From NCBI GenBank assembly GCA_029262855.1, contig JAJCYP010000008.1, forward strand, positions 41,809 to 105,808: a stretch of 64,000 nucleotides of DNA, written 5' to 3'. Shown here one piece after another: positions 52,296 through 60,960 of this stretch. This stretch comes from Bacteroidota bacterium (GTDB taxonomy: Bacteria; Bacteroidota; Rhodothermia; Rhodothermales; UBA10348). Numbering within the stretch: position 1 is the stretch's first letter; every line of letters starts with the position of its first letter. The notes below the pieces were generated by a model, which had not been told where the DNA came from, ran no database searches, and was given only the letters and a program-made list of their open reading frames with translations. The translations under genes and the position numbers were made by a program.

Positions 52296-53722
52296 CCGAC
52301 GTCCCGGACATTCTCACGTCGCCCGAGGACGTGCTGACGACGCTGCACAGCGACGGTCGGCGACGATGGATCTATCCGACACTGAGCCCGGGACGTTTTC
52401 TGTCGTCCCGTCGCGTGGTCGGGTGGATACTGATTGTCGCCTATCTCGCCCTGCCGATTGTCCGTATCAACGGGCACCCCGCCGTACTGTTGGATCTGGT
52501 GCATCGCGAGTTCGCCTTCTTCGGTCTTGTGTTCTACCCGACAGACACCCTCCTGCTGATGGTCTTCCTGATCGGGATGATCGCGCTCGTGGTTTTGGTC
52601 ACGGCGCTTCTCGGGAGAGTCTGGTGCGGGTGGGGTTGCCCCCAGACGGTGTACCTGGAGTTCGTCTTTCGACCGCTGGAGCGCCTCATTGAGGGCAAGG
52701 AGCACGTCAGAAAACGTCGAGACGAAGGGCCCCTGAGCCTGGAAAAGGCCTGGCGCAAGAGCGTAAAGTGGGGAGCCTTTACGGTGGTTTCCGCCCTTCT
52801 GGCGCACACTTTCGTCGCCTACTTCGTTGGCTGGGATCAGCTGGTCACCTGGATGACCGGAGACCCGCGGGAGCACTGGGGGTTCTTTGTCCTGATGGGA
52901 GCCACCACCGGTCTCGTGCTTTTCGACTTCGGAATCTTCCGCGAGCAGATGTGCACGATCACGTGCCCCTACGCGAGGATGCAGTCCGTTCTGCTCGATC
53001 CGGATTCACTGATCGTGTCTTACGACCCCGGCCGGGGTGAGCCCCGAGCCAGACGCTCGAAGATGCGCATGGCGGAGGAGGCGGATGGCGCGATCCCGGC
53101 CCAGGGCGACTGCGTCGACTGCGGAGCCTGTGTTCGAACCTGCCCCACCGGCATCGACATCCGGGAAGGACTGCAGATGGAGTGCATTGCCTGTACGCAG
53201 TGCATCGACGCCTGCGACACCATCATGGATCGCATCGGCAAGCCGCGAGGCCTGATCGACTACACCTCCGAGAGGGCGCTGGCCGGAATTCCGACACGCA
53301 TCGTCCGCGCCAGAACCGTCCTTTACTCCGTCCTCTTCCTCCTGGCCGTCAGCGCCTTCACAACGGTCGTCATCTCCCGGGATGCCTACGACGTCAATAT
53401 CGGGCGTGTGTCCGGCGATCCGTACACACTGTTGCCGGACGGCTCCCTGGCCAATCGATTGCGATTCAGGGTCCGCAACCAGACGGGCGCCTCCTCCTCA
53501 TTCGAAGTGGAGGTGACATCGCCGACCGGAGCTTCTCTTCGCGCCGTCGGTACCATGCCTGTTCCGCTTGAGGACGGCGAAATGAAGCGGCTTGAAACCT
53601 GGGTACTTGTCAATCCGGCCGACCTGACGGACGGGACTGTCCAGGCAGAATTCCGACTCGTGTTTGGAGACGGCACCACCGAGTCCTTCACCTTCCCCAT
53701 TCTCGGACCATCGCGCCCCTGA
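52292..53722 (+). CDS. ccoG: Cytochrome c oxidase accessory ferredoxin-like membrane protein
   Basis: 476 residues from GTG 52292 (GTGA overlap with ccoP). Several membrane helices, WCGWGCPQTVYLE, CTITCPYARMQSV, and two 4Fe-4S clusters CVDCGACVRTCPTG and CIACTQCIDACD; the C-terminal 100 residues are an Ig-like FixG domain. CcoG/RdxA helps reduce Cu(II) during cbb3 assembly. Position in the cluster and motifs leave little doubt. Confidence 0.96.
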   Translation: MTDVPDILTSPEDVLTTLHSDGRRRWIYPTLSPGRFLSSRRVVGWILIVAYLALPIVRINGHPAVLLDLVHREFAFFGLVFYPTDTLLLMVFLIGMIALVVLVTALLGRVWCGWGCPQTVYLEFVFRPLERLIEGKEHVRKRRDEGPLSLEKAWRKSVKWGAFTVVSALLAHTFVAYFVGWDQLVTWMTGDPREHWGFFVLMGATTGLVLFDFGIFREQMCTITCPYARMQSVLLDPDSLIVSYDPGRGEPRARRSKMRMAEEADGAIPAQGDCVDCGACVRTCPTGIDIREGLQMECIACTQCIDACDTIMDRIGKPRGLIDYTSERALAGIPTRIVRARTVLYSVLFLLAVSAFTTVVISRDAYDVNIGRVSGDPYTLLPDGSLANRLRFRVRNQTGASSSFEVEVTSPTGASLRAVGTMPVPLEDGEMKRLETWVLVNPADLTDGTVQAEFRLVFGDGTTESFTFPILGPSRP

Positions 53723-53726
53723 GCCC

Positions 53727-53909
53727 ATGAAGCGATTTCGCATTCCCCCTGAAATAGCCTGGCCGATGCTGGTCATTGCCCTGCTCCTGGCCAGCGTCGG
53801 CACGGGTATTTCCATCGTCTACTTCGCGCATTCTGACGGTGGTGCACAGGTGGTTGAACGTACCCTTCCCCCACAGGTGGACGTCGAGGATCCGCCAGCG
53901 GACCGTTGA
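53727..53909 (+). CDS. Minimal FixH/CcoH-like small membrane protein
   Basis: 60 residues from ATG 53727 (MKRFRIPPEIAWPMLVIALLL). One transmembrane helix followed by a short polar tail with VYFAHSDGGAQVVE, which resembles the first 40 residues of FixH (W-P near the start, helix, then a VV-E motif). FixH is normally about 150-170 residues with a periplasmic domain; that domain is absent here. Located exactly where ccoH/fixH sits, between ccoG and ccoI. Treat the identity as inference from place and N-terminal pattern. Confidence 0.65.
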   Translation: MKRFRIPPEIAWPMLVIALLLASVGTGISIVYFAHSDGGAQVVERTLPPQVDVEDPPADR

Positions 53910-56371
53910 CCTGCGCGCACTGCGGCTTGCCGCTGGGCAGGCACACCGTGAACGACCGGTTCTGCTGCGCGTCGTGTGCGGCGGTCCATGACATGCTTAA
54001 GGAAGCCGGTCTGTCGGGAGAGTATTACCGGTTGGCAAGCCTCGGGTCACGCCCCGTGGCAGCGACGCCGGGTGGCGACGCGGAGCAATTGGCGGAGTTG
54101 GACTCGCCGGTTTTTCTCGAGGGCCAGACCACGGCACTCGACGGCAACGCGAGGTCGGTTTCGCTTCATCTCGAGGGCGTCCACTGCGCCGCATGTGTCT
54201 GGCTGGTCGAACGATTGCCCTCTGAAATCCCCGGCGTCTCCTCGGCAACTCTGGACCTCACGGCCTCCCGCCTGGATCTGGAGTGGCAGCCGGACCGGGT
54301 CCAACTGAGCACAATAGGCGCGTGGCTTGGCGACTTCGGCTATACCCCGCACCCGCTCGATCAGGCGGCCCAGCGAACGCGTGAGGCGGAGCGCCGCGGC
54401 CTCTTCCGGGTAGGCCTGGCCTGGGCACTCGCGGCAAACGTCATGCTCATCGCTTCGGCCTTCTACGTTGGCCTTGACGCGATGGAGGATGCACGCCTCT
54501 TCACGGCCGCCAGGTGGCTGAGCCTTCTTCTCGCGACGCCGGCCGTGTTTGTGGTGGGTCGCGGCTTTTTTCAGCGGGCCGGAATGTCGGTCCGTCTGGC
54601 CTGGCGCCATCGATCCTGGCAACACCTTCACGTGGACGTTCCGGTTGCCATTGGACTCGGAGGAGGGTTTGCCCATTCCGCCTGGTCAACAGTCTCAGGA
54701 ACGGGTGAGGTCTGGTTTGACTCGCTCGTCATGTTGACGGCGGCGCTACTTACCTCACGATGGCTTCAGGATCGCAGCCGCCGATCGGCCGCCGAGGCGG
54801 TGAGTCGGCTTCACGGGGCACTGCCGACCATGGCGACCGTGGTCACCGACGCGGGTCCGGAGTCGCGCCCTGTAACCGGCCTCCGTCAGGCGGATCTCGT
54901 CCGAGTGGTGCCGGGTGCGCTCTTCCCCTCGGACGGAGTCCTCGAGTCCGGATCCTCGACGGTGGACCGCTCCGTTATGACGGGCGAATCGAAGCCGGAG
55001 GAGATCGGCGTGGGATCAATCGTTCTTGCGGGTACTCGAAACCTGACGGAGGCGGTCGTGCTCCGGGTAACGGCGGCCGGCGACTCCTCCCGACTCGGAG
55101 GCCTCCTGCGGCTGGCAGGGCAGGCCGAAGATTCGCCCACGGTCGAGCTTGCCCAACGGATATCGGGACCGTTCGTCGCCGTGGTTCTGCTGCTGGCCGC
55201 CCTCTCAGGCGCGTTATGGCTGCAGTTGAATCCGTCGATGGCGGTGCAGCACGTTGTGGCGCTTCTCGTGGTGACCTGCCCTTGCGCGCTGGGAATGGCG
55301 ACGCCGCTCGCGATGGCGGTAGCCGCCGGGCGCGGTGCAGCGGCCGGCGTGTTCATCCGGAATGGGGCCGCCCTGGAACGCCTGTCCAGCGCCGACCTGA
55401 TCGTGTTGGACAAGACGGGTACGCTCACGGAGGGCCACCCGCGGATTGTCGACAGTCACGGAGATCCCGCGCTGCTCGATCTCGCGGCCTGCCTCGAAGA
55501 AGAGATCAGGCACCCGGTCGCTGAAGCCCTCCGGCACGCCCGGACACGTACCGATCTCACGGCCCATGAAGTGGTCAGTGTGGCAGGTTTCGGACTTCGC
55601 GGGCGGGTTGGGACCGACCATGTCCTGGTTGGCAGTCCGAGATGGCTGGCCCAGGAAGCCGAAGATCCGGAGCGCCTGTTGGAGCGCGTGCCTGCTCTGA
55701 CCGAGGTTGGTCTTACTCCCATTGCCATCGCCAGGAACGGACAGGTCGGGTGGATAGGGGGCCTGGGCGATTCCCTGCGCGGCTCCGCATCGCCTCTGGT
55801 TGCTTTCCTGAAGGAGCGGGGCGTCGAGATCCATCTGATTTCAGGTGACCACCCGGAGGTCACGCGCCGGATTGGTGCATCGGTCGGCATCGAGCCGGAC
55901 AGGATCCACAGCAACTGCGCCCCTGAGCAGAAGCGGGAGGTGATCCGCGGCTGGCGGGCCGAGGGAAGGACCGTGATCATGGTGGGAGACGGGCTCAACG
56001 ATGCCCCGGCCTTGGCCCAGTCTGATGTCGGCATTGCCGTGGATTCCGGTACCCAGACCAATCGCTTCGCCGCCGATGTGGTCCTGACCAGGGAGCCTCT
56101 TGTGAGCCTACAGAACCTGCTTGTCGCGTCACGACACACCATGCGCGTGATCCGGCGCAATCTGGGCATATCTCTGGCCTACAACCTCGTTGCCGCAGCG
56201 CTGGCCATGGCCGGTCTGGTGACGCCCCTCTTGGCCGCTGTGGCCATGCCCGTGAGTTCGCTTGTCGTCGTGGGGCTGTCGCTGCGTCTTCCCGGGTACC
56301 CTCCCATCCAGCGGGAGAGCCTTCCCGAGGACGCACAGCTGGCGACAGCACGAAACCTGCTTGCGGCCTGA
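53906..56371 (+). CDS. ccoI: Copper-transporting P1B-type ATPase for cbb3 assembly
   Basis: 821 residues from the TTG at 53906 (TTGA overlap). N-terminal zinc-ribbon-like region (CAHCGLPLG and FCCASCAAVHDML), one HMA domain near residue 92 (GVHCAACVWLVERLP), MTGESKPEEIG, CPCALGMATPLAM near residue 458, DKTGTLTEG near residue 502, and GDGLNDAPALAQSD. FixI/CcoI pumps copper out of the cytoplasm to supply CuB. Cysteine-rich extreme N-terminus plus operon location distinguish it from generic CopA. Confidence 0.96.
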   Translation: MTCAHCGLPLGRHTVNDRFCCASCAAVHDMLKEAGLSGEYYRLASLGSRPVAATPGGDAEQLAELDSPVFLEGQTTALDGNARSVSLHLEGVHCAACVWLVERLPSEIPGVSSATLDLTASRLDLEWQPDRVQLSTIGAWLGDFGYTPHPLDQAAQRTREAERRGLFRVGLAWALAANVMLIASAFYVGLDAMEDARLFTAARWLSLLLATPAVFVVGRGFFQRAGMSVRLAWRHRSWQHLHVDVPVAIGLGGGFAHSAWSTVSGTGEVWFDSLVMLTAALLTSRWLQDRSRRSAAEAVSRLHGALPTMATVVTDAGPESRPVTGLRQADLVRVVPGALFPSDGVLESGSSTVDRSVMTGESKPEEIGVGSIVLAGTRNLTEAVVLRVTAAGDSSRLGGLLRLAGQAEDSPTVELAQRISGPFVAVVLLLAALSGALWLQLNPSMAVQHVVALLVVTCPCALGMATPLAMAVAAGRGAAAGVFIRNGAALERLSSADLIVLDKTGTLTEGHPRIVDSHGDPALLDLAACLEEEIRHPVAEALRHARTRTDLTAHEVVSVAGFGLRGRVGTDHVLVGSPRWLAQEAEDPERLLERVPALTEVGLTPIAIARNGQVGWIGGLGDSLRGSASPLVAFLKERGVEIHLISGDHPEVTRRIGASVGIEPDRIHSNCAPEQKREVIRGWRAEGRTVIMVGDGLNDAPALAQSDVGIAVDSGTQTNRFAADVVLTREPLVSLQNLLVASRHTMRVIRRNLGISLAYNLVAAALAMAGLVTPLLAAVAMPVSSLVVVGLSLRLPGYPPIQRESLPEDAQLATARNLLAA

Positions 56372-56625
56372 TGGACATCCTCTATTTCCTCGTCCCCCTC
56401 GCCGTAGCGATGGCCGCCGTGGCGGTCGCAGGGTTCTACTGGGCCGTCCGGGACGGGCAGTTCGACGACACACACACGCCCGCCCTCAGAATCCTGTTCG
56501 AGGAAGAGACAGGAGAGCCGGAGTCAATGGACTCCGGTTTGGAACGCTCGCCAGAGCGTGATGGCGCCGATCAGCATGACCAGCCAACCACCGGAACTCA
56601 CGATCAGTCTCCGCCCGTTGGCTGA
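56371..56625 (+). CDS. ccoS: cbb3 oxidase assembly protein CcoS with long tail
   Basis: 84 residues. MDILYFLVPLAVAMAAVAVAGFYWAVRDGQFDD is the CcoS helix and its GQFDD signature. The tail from about residue 45 to 84 is polar (Glu/Asp/His/Gln/Thr). CcoS is often 45-70 residues. The last 102 bases overlap the convergent TauE/SafE gene in antisense. One-base overlap with ccoI (TGATGG). Confidence 0.9.
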   Translation: MDILYFLVPLAVAMAAVAVAGFYWAVRDGQFDDTHTPALRILFEEETGEPESMDSGLERSPERDGADQHDQPTTGTHDQSPPVG

Positions 56626-57159
56626 CAGGCTGCCTTCGAGGAGGGCCAGGGATCCGAGACCCGGCAGCGTGGCAGCTCCGAAGACGGCCATCAGCATGGC
56701 GGAAGGGAGGGGCCCTGCCGCCTCCATGCTCTTCATCAGAGCCGCGTAGACCAGGCCGCAGGGCAGGAATCCATTCAGGACACCGACAGCCAGGGGACCC
56801 CGAATGCGGCCCCTTCCCATGGCCTTGCCGAGCAGTGGCCCAATTCGGCGAAGCAAAGCACCCCCGAGCGCGAGCCGATCAGGAATCAGACCCGCGGTCG
56901 CCGCCCCGATCACGATGAGAACAAGTCCCGTCAGGACGCTCAACACCTGCTGACCACCGGAAATGGCGATTACCGAGTGCCCCAGCAGACCCGCCAGTGC
57001 GCCCAGCAGCACGTAGCTGAGGGTCTTTCCGATTCCGTAGGCCGGCCACCAGCCGGTTCGCCCCGCGATGATCGAAAAGCCGCCGCACATCCCGAGGCAG
57101 TGGGCACTCCCAAAGAGGCCCATCAAGAACACAGCTGAAATGCTTGTCAGGTCAGGCAC
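56524..57159 (-). CDS. TauE/SafE (DsbD-like) family membrane protein
   Basis: 211 residues from GTG 57159; the frame opens at 57222 but residues before VPDLTSISAVFLMGL are not hydrophobic. Six membrane helices with the paired motifs LFGSAHCLGMCGGF and NGFLPCGLVYAAL, the family often called sulfite exporter TauE/SafE-like that regularly follows ccoS and may take part in copper handling for cbb3 oxidase. Here it is in reverse orientation and its last 102 bases overlap ccoS. Divergent from the glycosylase gene. Confidence 0.88.
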   Translation of the reverse strand: MPDLTSISAVFLMGLFGSAHCLGMCGGFSIIAGRTGWWPAYGIGKTLSYVLLGALAGLLGHSVIAISGGQQVLSVLTGLVLIVIGAATAGLIPDRLALGGALLRRIGPLLGKAMGRGRIRGPLAVGVLNGFLPCGLVYAALMKSMEAAGPLPSAMLMAVFGAATLPGLGSLALLEGSLSANGRRLIVSSGGWLVMLIGAITLWRAFQTGVH

Positions 57160-57278
57160 AATCAGGGGACAGTCGGACTGGTTTGGGCCGTGAACGGCCG
57201 CACGCGGCTTGAAACAGGCCAACGAAGGGCGCTCCGTACGGTGCCCACACCAGAAGCAGACCTCGCGTATTTTCTTTC

Positions 57279-57917
57279 ATGCACCACTACCCGTTCGATC
57301 CTGACCCCGCTCTGCGCCACTTGCGAGCCGCCGAACCGGCCTTCTGTGCTGTGCACGACGCCTGTGGCGACTTTGCCATGCGCTATGAGCCCCTGGACAG
57401 CGTTTTTCATGCGCTTCTCCGGTCCATTGTATATCAACAACTGTCCGGGAAAGCCGCAGGGACCATCTTCGGCCGGGTCGAGGCCCTATTCGACGGCCAA
57501 CCTTCAGCCGCCGGACTGGGGAAGCTGACCGACGATCAACTTCGCAGCGCCGGCATGTCGGGGGCCAAAGCCCGCGCCGTGCGCTCTCTGGCCGAGCACG
57601 TCCTCGATGGCTCCTGCCCCACGGCTGCCGAGCTTCACGACCTGGAAGATCAGGAAATCAGGGACCGGCTTACGGTCATTCGCGGGGTCGGAACCTGGAC
57701 GGTGGACATGCTGCTGATATTCCGACTGGGCCGCCCGGATGTGATGGCCTCGAACGACCTGGGTATTCGAAAAGGGTTCGCGCGAATGCGCGGGCTCGAA
57801 GAAATGCCCAGTCCAAAGGAACTGGAGGCGCTTACGGAATTCTGGCGACCATGGCGGACCGTCGGCAGCTGGTACATGTGGCGGGCACTCGAGATTGACC
57901 TCCCGGACGGGAGCTGA
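57279..57917 (+). CDS. AlkA-like DNA-3-methyladenine glycosylase
   Basis: 212 residues, an HhH-GPD glycosylase. LLRSIVYQQLSGKAA, hairpin IRGVGTWTVDM (134-144), and the catalytic Asp160 in VMASNDLGIRKGF. Lacks the N-terminal TBP-like domain of E. coli AlkA (282 residues), as expected of the shorter bacterial type. Removes alkylated purines in base excision repair. Converges on the lipoprotein methyltransferase gene with 14 bases between. Confidence 0.93.
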   Translation: MHHYPFDPDPALRHLRAAEPAFCAVHDACGDFAMRYEPLDSVFHALLRSIVYQQLSGKAAGTIFGRVEALFDGQPSAAGLGKLTDDQLRSAGMSGAKARAVRSLAEHVLDGSCPTAAELHDLEDQEIRDRLTVIRGVGTWTVDMLLIFRLGRPDVMASNDLGIRKGFARMRGLEEMPSPKELEALTEFWRPWRTVGSWYMWRALEIDLPDGS

Positions 57918-57931
57918 CGCCGCCTGGCCGC

Positions 57932-58642
57932 CTACTCGAGCGGCTTGCGAAACACCAACACGTGCTGCTGAGGCAGCACGTCCAGGTCTTCGATCCACTC
58001 GAATCCCACCGACTCCATCTCCTGCCGCGCCTGCTCCTCGCTCATGCGATGGATTCGGTCGACGGGAATGGTCTCGTCCTCCGCCCGGTACTCGACCACG
58101 ACCAGGCGTCCGCCGGTTCGAAGGGCGCTGAGCAATCCGGTTAGCATCTCGTGGGGATGCGAGAACTCGTGGTAGGATACCACGACCAGGGCGAGGTCCA
58201 CAGATTCGGCTGACAGGTTGGGCGAGTCCACGGCGCCAAGGACCGGAACCACGTTGCGGAGCCCTGCCTTTGAGGCTGAAACGGTGACCGAGTCCAGCAG
58301 CGACTCCTGGAGATCGACCGCATAGACCCTCCCGTGCGGAACGCGGGTGGCCAACCGCAGCGTGTAATAGCCCGATCCTGCCCCTATATCGGCGACGCGG
58401 TCGGCCGGGCCAAGGCGCAGAGCCGTGATGAGACGTTCCGGGAGTTCTCGGACGTCCCGCGCCGGGCGATCCACACCCGTCTGCTCGTGCTCGGTCTCAA
58501 GGACCTGGGCAATTTCCCGTCCCATAAATATTTTCCCGGTACCCCCGTCTGCAGGCGACCGTGTGCGATAAAGCCCGTCCGCACCCGTACCGCAGGCACC
58601 GACGGCCACCAGGGCGAACAGGGCAATACGTAATCTTATCAT
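57932..58642 (-). CDS. Exported lipoprotein with class I SAM-methyltransferase domain
   Basis: 236 residues from ATG 58642, with an AGGGG Shine-Dalgarno in good spacing. The N-terminus is a lipoprotein signal (MIRLRIALFALVAVGACGTG, Cys17). Residues 60-236 are a Rossmann methyltransferase: VADIGAGSGYYTLRLATRV (motif I), VYAVDLQESLLDSV, VDLALVVVSYHEFSHP and RTGGRLVVVEY. A SAM-dependent enzyme outside the cytoplasm is unexpected; similar signal-peptide-bearing methyltransferases exist in Bacteroidota databases as far as I recall. The acceptor is unknown. Confidence 0.85.
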   Translation of the reverse strand: MIRLRIALFALVAVGACGTGADGLYRTRSPADGGTGKIFMGREIAQVLETEHEQTGVDRPARDVRELPERLITALRLGPADRVADIGAGSGYYTLRLATRVPHGRVYAVDLQESLLDSVTVSASKAGLRNVVPVLGAVDSPNLSAESVDLALVVVSYHEFSHPHEMLTGLLSALRTGGRLVVVEYRAEDETIPVDRIHRMSEEQARQEMESVGFEWIEDLDVLPQQHVLVFRKPLE

Positions 58643-58757
58643 TACCGCTCCCCTTTCAGGGTTGCAACGGACCGATGGGTGTTCCATCTTGTTTGGATGC
58701 GAGGTAGCGCCGCTTGGTCCGGTCTCGCCGCTTCCCACCCACCTCTCTTGATTTCGA

Positions 58758-60932
58758 ATGGTTCGATCGGTTACGGCCGTCTGCTGGTTTTTGCTGGTAC
58801 TCCCTCGGGGCGCCGAAGCGCAGTCCTTTGAGGATGCTGTCGTGAACATCGGCAACATAGGACTCACGGTGACCAACGCCGGTTTCTTCGGGCGCGCCAA
58901 TGTGCGAAACGCGCCCACCGGTCCTCCGTCCATGGAGTATCCCCTGGACTCGGGCGTGGAGCATCTGTTCGAATCCGGCCTTTGGATTGGTGCCCGCCGC
59001 TCCGACGGAATCACGACGGTCCGCACGGGAGCGGTGACGGTCTCCAACGGGTACCGCCCCGGAGCAACCGGATACGAGTTCGCCCAGTCGACGCCGATCT
59101 TCCGCCGGTCCACCCTCCCCGAGTCGGACGCATTCACCAGCGCGGCGGTCAGCCACCTGGATTACCTCGCCACGTTTGTGGACACCTCTGCGGTGCTGCC
59201 CGGCACGTCGATCCAGATGCCGGACGTGGAAGGCCAGCTTGGCGCCAAGGTAAACATGGAGTCCTACGCGTGGAATTTCCCGTTCACCGAGTACTTCGTG
59301 ATCGTCAACTTCGACATCATCAACATCAGCGATGCCGCCTGGGACAGCGTATATGTGGGGATGTATCATGACATCGTCACGCGAAACATCAATACGACCA
59401 CCGAATCCGGCGGTGCCTACTTCAACAAGGGCGGCTACGGATTCCTGGACAGTCTGACCACATCGTACGGCTTCAACTCCGGCGGTGCCGAGGAGACCAT
59501 CAACACATACGGAGCGATCGGCTTTCTGGGCGCCGAATGGAAGGACCCCCGCAGAGGAAGCCGCCGCTTCTTCCACCCTTCCGTGGCCGGCGAATACGTG
59601 GCTGACGGGTATGCCCCGCCGGTCGTGAAGCCGCGCTGGTGGCTGTTTTCGGGAGGTGCCAATCAGTTTACCACTCCCTCTTCCGATCAGGACAAGTACG
59701 AACGGCTGACCACGCCGTATCCGAATCCGGCCAGCTTTGCCTCGAACCAGGAGTACGAGACCGAGCGAGCCGCCTGGCGCGAACGCATCCGGACCGACGG
59801 CCAGAGCGCGGCCGGCAACTGGATCGGTCTTACGCCTTCCGGCCCCTACCCGACCGTTCTTCCCGGGGATACCCTGCGCGTGACGTTCTCCTTTGTGGGT
59901 GCCCTGAAGCCGGATGAATATCAGGGCGCGGGTGGCAAGCCGGTCGACAACGAGGACAGCCGGCGCATCCTGGTTGGAAACATCGAGTGGGCACGACGCA
60001 CGTTCGCCGGCGAGGACTCCAACTACAACGGCCGTCTCGACAGCGGCGAGGACGTCAACAACAACGGAAGCCTCGATCGGTATCTCATCCCGGAGCCCCC
60101 GTCGACTCCCAGACTGCGGGTCGAATTCGAGAACGACACCGATGCGGTCACCGGACAACAGGACGGACGCGTCGTGCTGTTCTGGGATCGATCGGCCGAG
60201 GAGTTCATCGACCCGGTCACGGGCATTGCGGATTTCGAAGGGTATCGGATTTACCGGAGTAACCCCGGGGATGATCGAGGCGGCAACATCGCAGGGCAGG
60301 CAAGCCTCGTGGCCCAGTTTGACCGCCCAGGCAACCGTTCCGGTTTCAACAACGGATTCAACGAGGTCGCGCTTTCCGAGCCGGTGACCTTTCCCGGCGA
60401 CCCGACAGAATATTGGTACCGCTTTGAGGTCGAAAATCTGCTGAACGGTTGGCAGTACCTCTTCGCGCTGACGGCATTTGACGAAGGCGACCCCGAGGTT
60501 GGCCTCCCCTCCTTCGAGTCGTCTCGCGTGGCCAATGCGATTCGCGTATTTCCGGGTACGCCCGCCAGTGACGGATCCCGAGAAGTCGGTGTGTACCCCA
60601 ACCCGTATCGCGTAAATGCGGCCTGGGACGGCGGAACGAATCGCACCCGCCGTCTCAACTTCTTCAATCTCCCTCAGCGGGCCGAAATCAGGGTCTACAC
60701 GCTGGCCGGAGAGATCGTCAAGGAACTGACCCACGACGCGGACACCTACACCGGTGACATCCGCTGGTATGACCAGTTCAGCGCCGAAAACCGACAACTT
60801 CCCGGAGGCGAGCACTCCTGGGACATTCTTTCAGACAACTCGCTCAACATCGCCGGAGGTCTTTACCTCTACACGGTGAAAGACCTGGATTCCGGCGATA
60901 TCCAACGTGGCAAGTTCGTCATCATCAAGTAG
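58758..60932 (+). CDS. Secreted protein with T9SS-like C-terminal domain
   Basis: 724 residues. Signal peptide (MVRSVTAVCWFLLVLPRGAEAQ). Residues 25-390 are strand-rich with no family I recognise. Near residues 415-440 is a dockerin/EF-hand-like calcium loop pair (DSNYNGRLDSGEDVNNNGSLD). Residues 455-600 look like a fibronectin type III-like module (FEGYRIYRSNPGDD). The last 90 residues resemble a T9SS or FlgD-like tail: VYPNPYRVNAAWDGG, EIRVYTLAGEIVKELTHD, GGLYLYTVKDLDSG. A surface or extracellular protein; role unknown. Divergent from the methyltransferase lipoprotein. Confidence 0.87.
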   Translation: MVRSVTAVCWFLLVLPRGAEAQSFEDAVVNIGNIGLTVTNAGFFGRANVRNAPTGPPSMEYPLDSGVEHLFESGLWIGARRSDGITTVRTGAVTVSNGYRPGATGYEFAQSTPIFRRSTLPESDAFTSAAVSHLDYLATFVDTSAVLPGTSIQMPDVEGQLGAKVNMESYAWNFPFTEYFVIVNFDIINISDAAWDSVYVGMYHDIVTRNINTTTESGGAYFNKGGYGFLDSLTTSYGFNSGGAEETINTYGAIGFLGAEWKDPRRGSRRFFHPSVAGEYVADGYAPPVVKPRWWLFSGGANQFTTPSSDQDKYERLTTPYPNPASFASNQEYETERAAWRERIRTDGQSAAGNWIGLTPSGPYPTVLPGDTLRVTFSFVGALKPDEYQGAGGKPVDNEDSRRILVGNIEWARRTFAGEDSNYNGRLDSGEDVNNNGSLDRYLIPEPPSTPRLRVEFENDTDAVTGQQDGRVVLFWDRSAEEFIDPVTGIADFEGYRIYRSNPGDDRGGNIAGQASLVAQFDRPGNRSGFNNGFNEVALSEPVTFPGDPTEYWYRFEVENLLNGWQYLFALTAFDEGDPEVGLPSFESSRVANAIRVFPGTPASDGSREVGVYPNPYRVNAAWDGGTNRTRRLNFFNLPQRAEIRVYTLAGEIVKELTHDADTYTGDIRWYDQFSAENRQLPGGEHSWDILSDNSLNIAGGLYLYTVKDLDSGDIQRGKFVIIK

Positions 60933-60960
60933 CACATCGCCCACCACCACACTACCACCA

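Noticed and set aside
58656..60815. 719-codon open frame opposite the secreted protein
   Set aside because: High-GC shadow frame with no domain, signal or motif; the plus-strand gene has a signal peptide and a secretion tail.
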